A stretch of 9,499 nt of DNA from Niastella sp. (GTDB lineage Bacteria; Bacteroidota; Bacteroidia; Chitinophagales; Chitinophagaceae), in the NCBI GenBank assembly GCA_021154515.1, contig JAJKIL010000394.1:1-9499 (forward strand). The letters run 5' to 3'. The position numbers were made by a program, and so were the translations under genes. Below the pieces are notes generated by a model. That model made no database searches and had not been told where the DNA came from. It saw only the letters and a program-made list of their open reading frames with translations. Positions 1 to 8,100 of this stretch are shown one piece after another; the first letter of the stretch is position 1; each line of letters opens with the position of its first letter.

Positions 1-531
1 GTTTCGCGCATGTGGGAGAACCCGCAGCGGCAGGCAGATGCTTTAAAAGTAATTCCCTTTACCGAAGAAATGAACCGCGAAATGCTGACCGTGCATGGAC
101 TGGCCACCGGTGATTATTCCATTACTATCGATGGCAAGCCCATTGGTAACTGGACGGGCGAACAACTGGGCGCCGGCATCAACCTGGCGCTGGTGAACAC
201 CACGCCGCAATACGATCAGGCTATGACGGTATTGTTGTTGAATGAAGAACGCATGGCGCTGGAATCGAAGCTGCGCGCCTATTACTGGTTACAGTTCAAT
301 TATCTGAAAGAGATCGGCCTGCCATTCAATGATAACAAGGTAGCAATGGATTCCGTAGCGGCCCGGGCAACGCGGGACTGGGCGGTTGCCTCAAAGCGGG
401 ATAACTACCGGGCAGCGCGGTATGCAGCGGTGCGCGCCAGCTGGCAGCGGCAGATAGATGCATTGGTAAATGAAATGTATACCCTCAATCAACCAAAAAA
501 GCATACCATCCGGATCATAAAAGCCGGCTAA
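1..531 (+). CDS. Probable SGNH/GDSL-family hydrolase, C-terminal part (5' end outside window)
   Basis: The reading frame is open from the first base and ends at TAA 529-531, giving the last 176 residues of a longer protein; the ATG at position 10 is very probably internal. The visible part matches the C-terminal region seen in Bacteroidota and Planctomycetes SGNH/GDSL hydrolases. It has a small beta module ('FTEEMNREMLTVHGL', then 'GDYSITIDGKPIG', then 'GINLALVNTTPQYDQA') followed by a mostly helical tail rich in Arg, Ala and aromatic residues that ends 'HTIRIIKAG'. The catalytic Ser block and the Asp-x-x-His motif would lie upstream and cannot be checked. Such enzymes are usually exported esterases or deacetylases acting on glycans. 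The converging AraC-type regulator suits a sugar-utilisation locus. The family call is from recognition of the C-terminal module only; a different glycan-active enzyme sharing that module is possible. Confidence 0.65.
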   Translation, partial: VSRMWENPQRQADALKVIPFTEEMNREMLTVHGLATGDYSITIDGKPIGNWTGEQLGAGINLALVNTTPQYDQAMTVLLLNEERMALESKLRAYYWLQFNYLKEIGLPFNDNKVAMDSVAARATRDWAVASKRDNYRAARYAAVRASWQRQIDALVNEMYTLNQPKKHTIRIIKAG

Positions 532-1412
532 AAGAAGATCCGTTCGCCCACATTGCCGTGTTTGTGGCGGAAGTCTTTTGGCGTTAGTCCTTTTTGACGT
601 TTAAAGGTGCGGTTGAAATTGGAGATATTGGTAAAACCGCAGGCGGCGGCAATGTCAGCAATGGAATCTTTGGTATCTATCAGCAGGCGGGCGGCATGAC
701 CCAGGCGGATGTCGTTCAGGAAATCGACAAAATTTACGCCCGTTTTTGTTTTAAAGAAACGGCTGAAAGCAGTCTCGGCCATGTTAACCAGCGTGGCCGC
801 TTCTGCCAGCCTCACCGGGCGGTTAAAGTTAGCGTTCATGAACTCGATCAGTTTTTCCATGCGTACGCTGTCCATATAAATATAATCGGCATTGTAGATC
901 TTCCCTCCCGATAAATAACGCGCGTCCGGAGCGATGGCCAATTCGTTCAGGATGATCATCAGCTCCACCAGCGAATCAAAACCCGTTTTATGTTCCAGTG
1001 CTTTGATGCGCGGCGCCACGCGTTGTATCGTTTCTTTTGAGAACAAGATGCCTTTGATGGATTGTTCAAACAGGTCGCGGATGGAACCAAGCTGCGTTCT
1101 TTTCAGCATGGTTTCATGAAACAGGTCGCGGTGAAATTGAATGGTGACCTCGAAGATCTGAGCGCTCTGGCATTTGTGGGTGAACCAGGCGTGCGGAATA
1201 TTAGGGCCCACCAGCACCAGCTCCAGGTCATCGATCTCCTCCATACTATCGCCCACCACCCGTTTAACCCCTTTGGCATTTTCAATAAAGTTCAATTCAT
1301 ATTCCTCATGAAAATGCAGGGGGAAATCGAATTCCGTTTTGTACCTGGCAAACAACGAGAAGCAGTCCGACTTGGTCAAAGGGGGCGCTTCTTTGAGAAT
1401 TGATCTGGACAT
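528..1412 (-). CDS. AraC-family transcriptional regulator with cupin sensor domain
   Basis: This is a 294-residue DNA-binding regulator, the usual length for AraC/XylS proteins with an N-terminal sensor. Residues about 15-95 form a cupin-like beta domain, shown by 'HFHEEYELN' (H33, H35, E39) and 'GPNIPHAW' (69-76), typical of ligand-sensing jelly-roll domains in sugar regulators. Residues about 185-285 form the double helix-turn-helix. The first HTH is around 200-222 ('LAEAATLVNMAETAFSRFFK'). The second is around 250-272 ('SIADIAAACGF', 'NFNRTFKR'), followed by the signature ending 'GLTPKDFR'. The start ATG (1412-1410) leaves room for the whole cupin; no strong Shine-Dalgarno sequence precedes it, as is normal in Bacteroidota. 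Its stop codon overlaps that of the converging hydrolase gene by 4 nt. It is separated by a 288-bp divergent spacer from the export operon and could control either side or itself. The ligand is unknown; a sugar or glycan fragment is inferred from the family and the neighbour. Confidence 0.92.
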   Translation of the reverse strand: MSRSILKEAPPLTKSDCFSLFARYKTEFDFPLHFHEEYELNFIENAKGVKRVVGDSMEEIDDLELVLVGPNIPHAWFTHKCQSAQIFEVTIQFHRDLFHETMLKRTQLGSIRDLFEQSIKGILFSKETIQRVAPRIKALEHKTGFDSLVELMIILNELAIAPDARYLSGGKIYNADYIYMDSVRMEKLIEFMNANFNRPVRLAEAATLVNMAETAFSRFFKTKTGVNFVDFLNDIRLGHAARLLIDTKDSIADIAAACGFTNISNFNRTFKRQKGLTPKDFRHKHGNVGERIFF

Positions 1413-1440
1413 GGTACTAAGTTAATATTATTTTTTAACC

Positions 1441-1491
1441 TGCATAAGAGGCCCTGCACGAATATGGTCCGAATCGACGCGCTTTTATGCA
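1441..1491. repeat. Imperfect inverted repeat, possible operator
   Basis: TGCATAAGAG (1441-1450) is mirrored by CTTTTATGCA (1482-1491), matching at 9 of 10 positions with 31 bp between the arms. It lies 29-79 bp upstream of the AraC gene start, where an autoregulatory site would sit. A direct repeat CTGCACG (1454-1460, 1496-1502), offset by 42 bp or about four helical turns, is interleaved with it. AraC-family dimers often bind spaced repeats, but the assignment to this regulator is inference. Confidence 0.35.
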
Positions 1492-1516
1492 AAAACTGCA
1501 CGGTTATAAAATTAAG

Positions 1517-1545
1517 TTGGTGGTACTGATTTTTTATTTAACTTG
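1517..1545 (+). promoter_or_regulatory. Candidate Bacteroidota-type promoter for the export operon
   Basis: A TTG at 1517-1519 is followed after 19 bp by TAACTTG at 1539-1545. This approximates the Bacteroidota sigma consensus (TTTG or TTG at -33, TAnnTTTG at -7), with the -7 element one T short. Transcription would start near 1550 and give a leader of about 150 nt before the GTG at 1701. The match is imperfect and short AT-rich motifs occur by chance, so this is a suggestion only. Confidence 0.3.
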
Positions 1546-1700
1546 AATCATATTCGTTTTTGACCATAACAACCAAACCTTTTTCTTATGTCGATAACCT
1601 TAACTAACTACAAACCTCCCCACGTTCCTCTTACCAATACATTTCTTCTCGAAAGAATTTAGCGATTGTAACATATTATAAGTTAGTAAACCAAAACGGG

Positions 1701-4019
1701 GTGCTAAAACTGCTGACCATATCAGTCATAGGCTGGTGCATGTCTGCTGGTTCAATTGCTTATGCCAATAACATCCGGCATTTGAATGGGCGGAATGAAC
1801 AAAAGATTGCCTGCGATACCTTTCCTGCACGCGAACGCTTGCGAGCCGTTGGAATATCAGGTGTAAGTAACCGGTATGATGTATTTTATATTGGTATACC
1901 TGAAACGAACGGAGCCAGTGAGAATGTAACAGTAGCACAACAACCGGTTGAAAACAGACGCGTACCATTACTTAAGATCACTGGTAATATATTATATGAT
2001 GTCAATTACCGGTCGCGTATAGATACGCCTTACGCCGAAAAAAACATGTATCAACATACGGTTCAAACAAGACTCGATCTGGTGTATAAAGAACGGTATC
2101 CCTTTAAATTATATGTTACCACCCGTTTCAGCAATTCTTCCTTATTCAGAAAGTATACGGATCTTAATTTTCAATTCAATCAATCGGAATTTAAACGGAA
2201 TATAAAAGAAAGGCTGTGGAATTCGGTTCAATCGTACCTGGCTTCCAAATCGGGCAAATTGGATTCGCTGAAGCGGTTGATAGAGACAAAGAAAAAAACG
2301 ATTGGTAACCTCAGTCAATCCTTACAGGCGCCCGATGTTACCCAGAAGATGGTGGAAGAGAGGGAAAAAGAACTGTTGAGCAAGCGTTCCGGAACAGGCT
2401 CACACAACCAACATTTGCCTGTAGATAAAGTAGATAGTTTAAAGGAAAGAGTAAGCGATGTAAAGGATAAAATAATTGAGGAAGCAGGAAAAATAGATCA
2501 GTATAAAGACAGTATTACTGCTAAAAAACAACAACTCGATAGCCTGCGTACTGAATTGGAGGCTATTGAGAATCTGTACCGGAAATTAAAGCTGAATGAT
2601 GAACTTAATCTGGCTGCAGTAAAAAAGCAAATAGAGAGTGGAAATGATCTGACGGCGCTGGCAGCACATTTACAGCAATTAAATGTTCCCGATACTGTAT
2701 TGCCAAAAGGCTATAAAACATTGTCGAGTTTACAAACGCTGAGCATTGGCAGAAGTACGGCCGATTATACCGAGCTGTCTGTAAGAAATGTGAGTATTAC
2801 CGGGTTACAGGTAGAATTCAATCCCCGCTATTATTATGCCCTGGCAGTTGGTAAAGTTGATTACCGTTTCCGGGATTATATTGTTCCCAATGGCGTGCGC
2901 TCAAATCAGTATGTAGCATTGGCCCGGTTTGGAAAGGGAATGAAAAATGGCAATCACCTCTATCTGACTTATTACACCGGAAAACGCCAGTTTTTTAACG
3001 CGTCCATTGCATCACAGGCAGGCGGTAGCATCCCCGAATATAAACTGGCCGGTGTTACGCTGGAAGGGCAATACCGCCTCAACAAAAATATTACGCTGAT
3101 TGGCGAAGTGGCCAAATCCACTATGCCGTATTACAGTGTAGACAGTTTACAGCGAAAGAGCTGGATGAATGCCGTTTCCAATTTTAATGAGCGAAGTAAC
3201 GAAGCCGTTGCATTTAATTTGCTTTCTTACTTTCCTAAAACCCGTACCCGCTTTACCGGTAATCTTCGGTATACAGGCGCCAATTTTCAATCGTTCAGCT
3301 CCTTTACAACCGGGGCTTCGCAATTAAAATGGCTGGGCAGGCTGGAGCAACCGCTGTTTAAAAAGCAGTTGACCTTTGTAACCTCTCTTCAGCAAAACGA
3401 TTATAACAATCCATTTTTAGCAACTACCTATAAAAGTTCTTCTTTACTGGCAAGTATACAGGCAACCGCGCGCATAAAAAAATGGCCGGTACTTTCTGCA
3501 GGATATTATCCTTCTTACCAGCTTATCAAAACGGGCGATGATCAATACACCGAAACAAGATATTATATAATGACGGGCAGTGCCGGGTATTATTATAATA
3601 TTAAAGAAACCCAGTTAAGCACCTATGCAGTATATAGCCGGTTTTATAACGAAATGTCCGACTCAGGTTTTGTGTATTACAATTCAAAGAATCTTTTACT
3701 CAGCCAGAACGCTGCATTCGGCCGGTTCTCATTAATGCTCAATGCGTCGCTGAGCACCAGCACCGAGTACGATATGTATACCCTGGAGAATAATGTACAG
3801 GTGGCTGTTAGCAAGATTGTCTCTGTGGGCGCAGGCGCCAAAATGATCCGGTATAGTTTGTTACCGGAAAAGCAATGGGGATACAATGCCAGCCTTACCC
3901 TGAGAATTCCGCGGTTGGGTGATATTCAACTGATGATCGATAAAGGTTTTTTGCCGGGCTTGAACAGGCAACTCACGGAAAATAGGGTAGGGAGACTTAC
4001 TTATTATAAAACTTTTTAA
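1701..4019 (+). CDS. Predicted outer-membrane beta-barrel protein with inserted coiled coil
   Basis: This 772-residue protein belongs to no named family that I recognise. Residues 1-22 are a signal peptide: Lys3, a hydrophobic core, then 'IAYA' before the predicted cut. This supports the GTG start at 1701, because the next in-frame start, ATG 1740, would remove it and no upstream in-frame ATG exists. Residues about 88-162 contain amphipathic beta-strands rich in Tyr and Arg. Residues about 163-328 are strongly helical and charged, with heptad-like Leu/Ile spacing and many Lys/Glu/Gln, so a coiled coil is likely. From about 345 to the end, alternating strands with aromatic girdle residues continue, and the chain finishes 'RLTYYKTF'; a terminal Phe is typical of substrates of the outer-membrane assembly machinery. 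It is the first gene of a tight cluster, 10 nt before the Ig-like gene. A channel, anchor or secretion role for the downstream giant protein is inferred from context only. Confidence 0.75.
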   Translation: MLKLLTISVIGWCMSAGSIAYANNIRHLNGRNEQKIACDTFPARERLRAVGISGVSNRYDVFYIGIPETNGASENVTVAQQPVENRRVPLLKITGNILYDVNYRSRIDTPYAEKNMYQHTVQTRLDLVYKERYPFKLYVTTRFSNSSLFRKYTDLNFQFNQSEFKRNIKERLWNSVQSYLASKSGKLDSLKRLIETKKKTIGNLSQSLQAPDVTQKMVEEREKELLSKRSGTGSHNQHLPVDKVDSLKERVSDVKDKIIEEAGKIDQYKDSITAKKQQLDSLRTELEAIENLYRKLKLNDELNLAAVKKQIESGNDLTALAAHLQQLNVPDTVLPKGYKTLSSLQTLSIGRSTADYTELSVRNVSITGLQVEFNPRYYYALAVGKVDYRFRDYIVPNGVRSNQYVALARFGKGMKNGNHLYLTYYTGKRQFFNASIASQAGGSIPEYKLAGVTLEGQYRLNKNITLIGEVAKSTMPYYSVDSLQRKSWMNAVSNFNERSNEAVAFNLLSYFPKTRTRFTGNLRYTGANFQSFSSFTTGASQLKWLGRLEQPLFKKQLTFVTSLQQNDYNNPFLATTYKSSSLLASIQATARIKKWPVLSAGYYPSYQLIKTGDDQYTETRYYIMTGSAGYYYNIKETQLSTYAVYSRFYNEMSDSGFVYYNSKNLLLSQNAAFGRFSLMLNASLSTSTEYDMYTLENNVQVAVSKIVSVGAGAKMIRYSLLPEKQWGYNASLTLRIPRLGDIQLMIDKGFLPGLNRQLTENRVGRLTYYKTF

Positions 4020-4021
4020 AC

Positions 4022-4026
4022 AGGAG
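4022..4026 (+). promoter_or_regulatory. Shine-Dalgarno-like AGGAG before the Ig-like gene
   Basis: AGGAG sits in the 10-nt gap after the barrel gene, only 3 nt before the ATG at 4030. It is the only clear Shine-Dalgarno-like match upstream of a start in this cluster; the GTG at 1701 and the ATG at 5145 lack one. It supports the chosen start, although the spacing is short and Bacteroidota ribosomes rely little on this element. Confidence 0.35.
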
Positions 4027-4029
4027 CAT

Positions 4030-5118
4030 ATGTACAGGCGATTATTATCTGTAATGTTATTCGTGCTGTTAGCCCTTGCAGGCAATGCGCAGGTGTCGGT
4101 CTCCGTGCAGGAACCGCCCGCAGGCATCGTACAGAAAAAACAGTTATGGAATCTCTCGTTGATTTATTCCGGTAACAATCCGGTCAGTGTGATGATCGGG
4201 CTCACACTGGTAGACCTGGCAGACAACCAACCTGTCCTTACGGCCTATACCCGGCCTGTTACGCTCGTCAAAGGAGTAAAACAGCTCAAAGCAGCCGATA
4301 TTGAACCGATAGACTACCAGTATTTTTCACCGGCATTCGGCAGGTTGGGTGATGCCTTGCTGCCGATTGGAAATTTCCAGGCCTGTTACACGGTTTATAC
4401 AGATGCCAAAATAGAAAACCAGGTTTTATCTGAAAACTGCATTCCCATTGAGGTACAGCCGCTGAGTCCGCCTCAGCTTACCATGCCAACAGACTCCGCC
4501 TTGATACAACAACCCTGGCCGCAATTCAGTTGGTTGCCGCCTGCACCGGTTACCTTGTTCAATGACCTGAATTATGATTTGCTGGTAACAGAAGTGAGAA
4601 GCGATCAAACAGCAGGGGCCGCCATTCAGGAAAATATGCCGGTTTATAACATGCGCCGGTTAACCACATTAATAAATAATTATCCATCTTCTGCAAAGCG
4701 GCTCGATACGGGAAAGGTATATGCCTGGCGGGTGATTGCAAAAAATGGCGAAAACTATGCCGCCCAAAGCGATGTATGGACGTTCAGGGTTACGCAGGAA
4801 CAACCGGAAAAGCCTGCCCGCTTCAGTGGCGCCTATATAGAAGTAAAACAGGGAAGTGATTATACGGCTACGGTTACTGTGTCTGATAATATGTTTGGCG
4901 TAAAGTTCTATTCCTACGAAAAAGGCCATGAATCGGTGATCCGGTTTATGGATGAGAAGGGAGAAGTGATCAAAGATATAAAGAAAACGATTGACTATGG
5001 TAACAACCTGATGGTGTTCAAACTCGATCAGGCATTCAAAAAAGACGTTACCTATTTTATAGATATCACCGATCTGCAGATGTCGCACTACCGCGCATCA
5101 TTCAGAATGGCAAACTAA
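4030..5118 (+). CDS. Secreted fibronectin-III/Ig-like protein, TANFOR-like
   Basis: This is a 362-residue exported protein. Residues 1-20 are a clear signal peptide (Arg3-Arg4, a Leu/Val core, then 'AGNA' before Gln21) with no lipobox Cys, so it should be soluble periplasmic or surface-associated rather than a lipoprotein. Residues about 21-142 form a beta-rich domain whose only two cysteines, C119 and C137, could pair. Residues about 145-255 resemble a fibronectin-III/Ig-like fold: a Pro-rich lead-in ('SPPQLTMPTDSALI'), 'WPQFSW' (163-168), 'YDLLVTEV', and 'GKVYAWRVIAKNG' (228-240) closing with 'DVWTFRV'. Residues about 262-362 form a third beta-rich module. The layout resembles Bacteroidota proteins annotated as TANFOR or fibronectin-III domain proteins, often found beside giant RHS-like genes; this is recalled, not searched. 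It sits 10 nt after the barrel gene and 26 nt before the giant gene, so cotranscription is very likely. A chaperone, adaptor or stalk role is a guess. Confidence 0.75.
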   Translation: MYRRLLSVMLFVLLALAGNAQVSVSVQEPPAGIVQKKQLWNLSLIYSGNNPVSVMIGLTLVDLADNQPVLTAYTRPVTLVKGVKQLKAADIEPIDYQYFSPAFGRLGDALLPIGNFQACYTVYTDAKIENQVLSENCIPIEVQPLSPPQLTMPTDSALIQQPWPQFSWLPPAPVTLFNDLNYDLLVTEVRSDQTAGAAIQENMPVYNMRRLTTLINNYPSSAKRLDTGKVYAWRVIAKNGENYAAQSDVWTFRVTQEQPEKPARFSGAYIEVKQGSDYTATVTVSDNMFGVKFYSYEKGHESVIRFMDEKGEVIKDIKKTIDYGNNLMVFKLDQAFKKDVTYFIDITDLQMSHYRASFRMAN

Positions 5119-5144
5119 AATACAAACCAGTTTTATACAGCTAT

Positions 5145-8100
5145 ATGATTTCACAATTAGCCAGTCAACACTGCAAAAAGATCGCCGGATTCTTTGGGTT
5201 TATCTTTCTGGTATCAATTGTATTGCCGGGGCGGGCAGCCTTTGCACCCGCTTATTCATGGAAGTATGGTGCTACCGGCAGTTACAATCCGCGCCCTGTT
5301 CCTGCTTTTGTTTCCAGGCCTGAAATTACCAGGACTGTTTCCAAAAAAACGGAAACAAAGAAGACTGCCAACCGGCCAAAGCAGCGCAATTTTATCGGTG
5401 GTCCCAGCCAGCCGGAAATGTCATCTTTCCGGTCGGTAAGCGCCGATAAGCTGGTGAATTTGTTTACCGGTGATTTCAGTTACAACATTCCATTGCTGGA
5501 TGTAGGTGGTTACCCGGTTAATATTTATTACGATGGCGGGGTATCAGCTGAACAGGAAGCCAGTTGGGTGGGGTTGGGCTGGAACATCAACCCCGGTAAT
5601 GTGAACCGGAATATGCGGGGTATCCCGGATGATTTTAACGGGACCGAAGTACTCGAGCAAACGCAAAAAATGAAAGCCAATAAAACCTGGGGACTTGGTA
5701 TCGGCGGTGATGCGGAATGGTTAGGAATCAAGGTGCCGGTAACGCTTGAACTGGGCGTTGCATTTAATAACTACCTGGGGCCCTCGCTCAATGCGGGTAT
5801 CCGGGGAAGTGTATCCTTATTCAATGTAGCGATGTTCGGGGGTAGCGAAAAGTTTGCTGCCAACCTGGGCGCCACGTTGAACTATGGCATGGAGGTAAAC
5901 TCAAGATCCGGTACTTCATTTTCCGGTAAAGTGTCGTTGGGTGCCGGTGCGGCATACAATGCGAACAAACTGTCTTTCGGCGGGGGGCTGGGAACCGACT
6001 ACAATTCGCGTACGGGAATAAAAGCGTTGCAGCTCAGTGAACAGGTGCACCTCAGCAACGACCAGGTACGCAATAACCTCATCTCGATGGCCTACCTGTC
6101 AAAAGGAGTAGGCGGTAAGTTCTCCACCACCATCAGTTTTGTGAAACCATCTTATTGTCCTTTCATTCGTCCACCCATGACCAATACAGCCTGGTCGGGG
6201 CGGGTGCAGATTGGCGCCGGATCCTATGGACTTGCCTTTGATGTGGAAGCGGAAGTGTACGGACAGAAATCAGAAATCGCATCAGCCGATACCCTGCAGA
6301 AAAAACCGATGGTGGGTTATCTGTATTATCAGAATGCGGTTAACAAACCAAATTATGTAATGGATTTTACCCGCTTTAACGATCGCGAGGTAACGCCCAA
6401 TACGCCTGTTATTTCCGTACCGCAATATACATACGATGTTTTTTCCATTCAGGGGGAAGGTACCGGCGGAAACATCAGGGCGTACCGGAATGACCTGGGG
6501 TATGTAAGAGATAATAGCACACTATCAAAAGATAAAAACTTCAGTATTGGCGGTGATATAGATGCGCCGGGGCACTACGGCGCCAATTTGAATACAATAA
6601 AAACGCCCTCCATTATTGGCGAATGGAACAATGGGAACAGGCTTCGTAACACGATTGGGTTTACCCAGCCGGATGCCACCTTTGAGAATGTTTATTTCCG
6701 CAATCCCGGTGAAGCCTGCGTTATCAATCCTGCCCGGTTTGCGCAAATAGGCGGTACCAACCTGGTGCGGTACAAATTAAGTGGTTCGGGTCAGTCACCT
6801 GCGGTTGAACCTTTATTACAGACCTTTGACGCCGCCGGCAGGCTGCAGTCAACTGTCGTAGACCTGCGGCAGCAATCTGTCATCAGGGAACGTAACAAAC
6901 GTACACAAGTGATCAGTTTCCTCACGGCAGCAGAAGCAACGGAGGTGGGTCTTGATAAAACAATAAAAAGCTACAACTACCAAACCTTTCTCGATGCGGT
7001 TACGGATACCTTGCTCTATGAACCCATTCAACGGGTAGGTGGATACCGAAAACCGAACCATATCTCCCAGATCAATGTAACGGAAAGCAATGGTAAAAGA
7101 TATGTGTACGGTGTGCCGGTATACAATGTGATGCAAAAAGATTTTACATTTTCCGTCAGCAATTCATATACAGAAATTCCCGATCAGGTAAGTGTAAACG
7201 CAGGCGAGGCTACTGCCACTTCCTCCTTGCTGAATGATAATTCAAGCCGGGATGGGTACGTGCAAATAACAAAAACCCCTGCTTATGCGCATTCGTTTTT
7301 GTTGTCGGGTATCCTGTCGCCCGATTACGTAGACCTATCAGGCAACGGCATTACCGAAGATGACCTGGGCGATGCCGTTAAATTCAATTATTCAAGGATC
7401 AGGGAAGGAAGCGATACGGTGTATAGATGGCATAGGCTACAGGGAACAAATAAGATGGCCCATTTCAATGCTGGCCTGCGGTCAGAGATAAAAGACGATA
7501 AGGCGATGTTCACGCACGGAGAGCGGGAGTCGTGGTACCTGCAATCGGTAGAGTCAAAAACGATGATCGCCCTGTTTTACGTCTCGAATCGGATGGATGC
7601 CAAAGGCGCTGCCGATGAACTGGGCGGCATGAACAGCAGTAATGTAATAAAGAAGCTGGATAGTATTGCCCTGTACAATAAAGCCGATCTGAAGTCGAAC
7701 GGGCTGGCAAAAGCAAAGGCCATCAAAACAGTTCACCTTGATTATAGCTACCAGCTTTGCAGGAATGCACCAGATAATACATCGGGTGTTACAGGCAATA
7801 ATGGCAAGCTCACGCTGCAAAGCATTTATTTTACCTATAACGGTAAAACAAGAGCATTCAAAAACAGGTACAGCTTTTCCTACTCTTCAACCGGAATGGA
7901 TAATGCAACCGATAATCCGGATTATACAACGAATGCTGCCGACCGCTGGGGTACTTACAAACCCGCCAGCCTGAATCCTGGTGGTTTGAAGAACAGCGAC
8001 TATCCCTACAGTATTCAACCTGCGGGCAGCAACACCACTATCAATAACAATGCAGCAGTCTGGATGCTGAAGAAAGTGGTACTGCCTTCTGGTGGACAAA

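Larger units (their letters stand above)
1413..1700. promoter_or_regulatory. Divergent intergenic region between the AraC regulator and the export operon
   Basis: This 288-bp AT-rich spacer separates the regulator (leftward) from the three-gene cluster (rightward), so promoters for both should lie here. It contains a 10-bp imperfect inverted repeat (TGCATAAGAG 1441-1450, CTTTTATGCA 1482-1491), a 7-bp direct repeat CTGCACG at 1454-1460 and 1496-1502, and an inverted pair CGAATATG 1459-1466 / CATATTCG 1549-1556. These lie mostly on the regulator-proximal side and are candidate operator half-sites, possibly for autoregulation. The stretch from 1563 to 1700 looks like a pyrimidine-rich 5' leader without a clear RNA element. 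No small ORF or RNA gene was recognised. Confidence 0.5.

Noticed and set aside
594..1403. Plus-strand ORFs of 61-113 codons (594-914, 934-1119, 1062-1403)
   Set aside because: They lie opposite the well-supported AraC gene, have no recognisable domains, and their translations look like antisense of a coding strand.
1642..1660. Small hairpin TTCTT-CTCGA-AAGAA considered as a leader terminator or RNA switch
   Set aside because: The stem is only 5 A/T-rich pairs and is not followed by a T-run, so it is too weak to support a terminator or riboswitch.
1679..1686. TAAGTTAG as a -7 promoter element
   Set aside because: It would place the transcription start within a few bases of the GTG at 1701, and no TTG lies at the right distance upstream.
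4669..5088. Minus-strand ORF of 139 codons
   Set aside because: It is antisense to the Ig-like gene, which has a signal peptide and a domain pattern; the antisense product has no recognisable features and is an expected shadow.
5194..5439. Plus-strand 81-codon ORF in another frame
   Set aside because: It lies within the start of the giant gene, whose signal peptide and conserved motifs are in the other frame; the alternative translation is low-complexity and Pro/Leu/Arg-rich.
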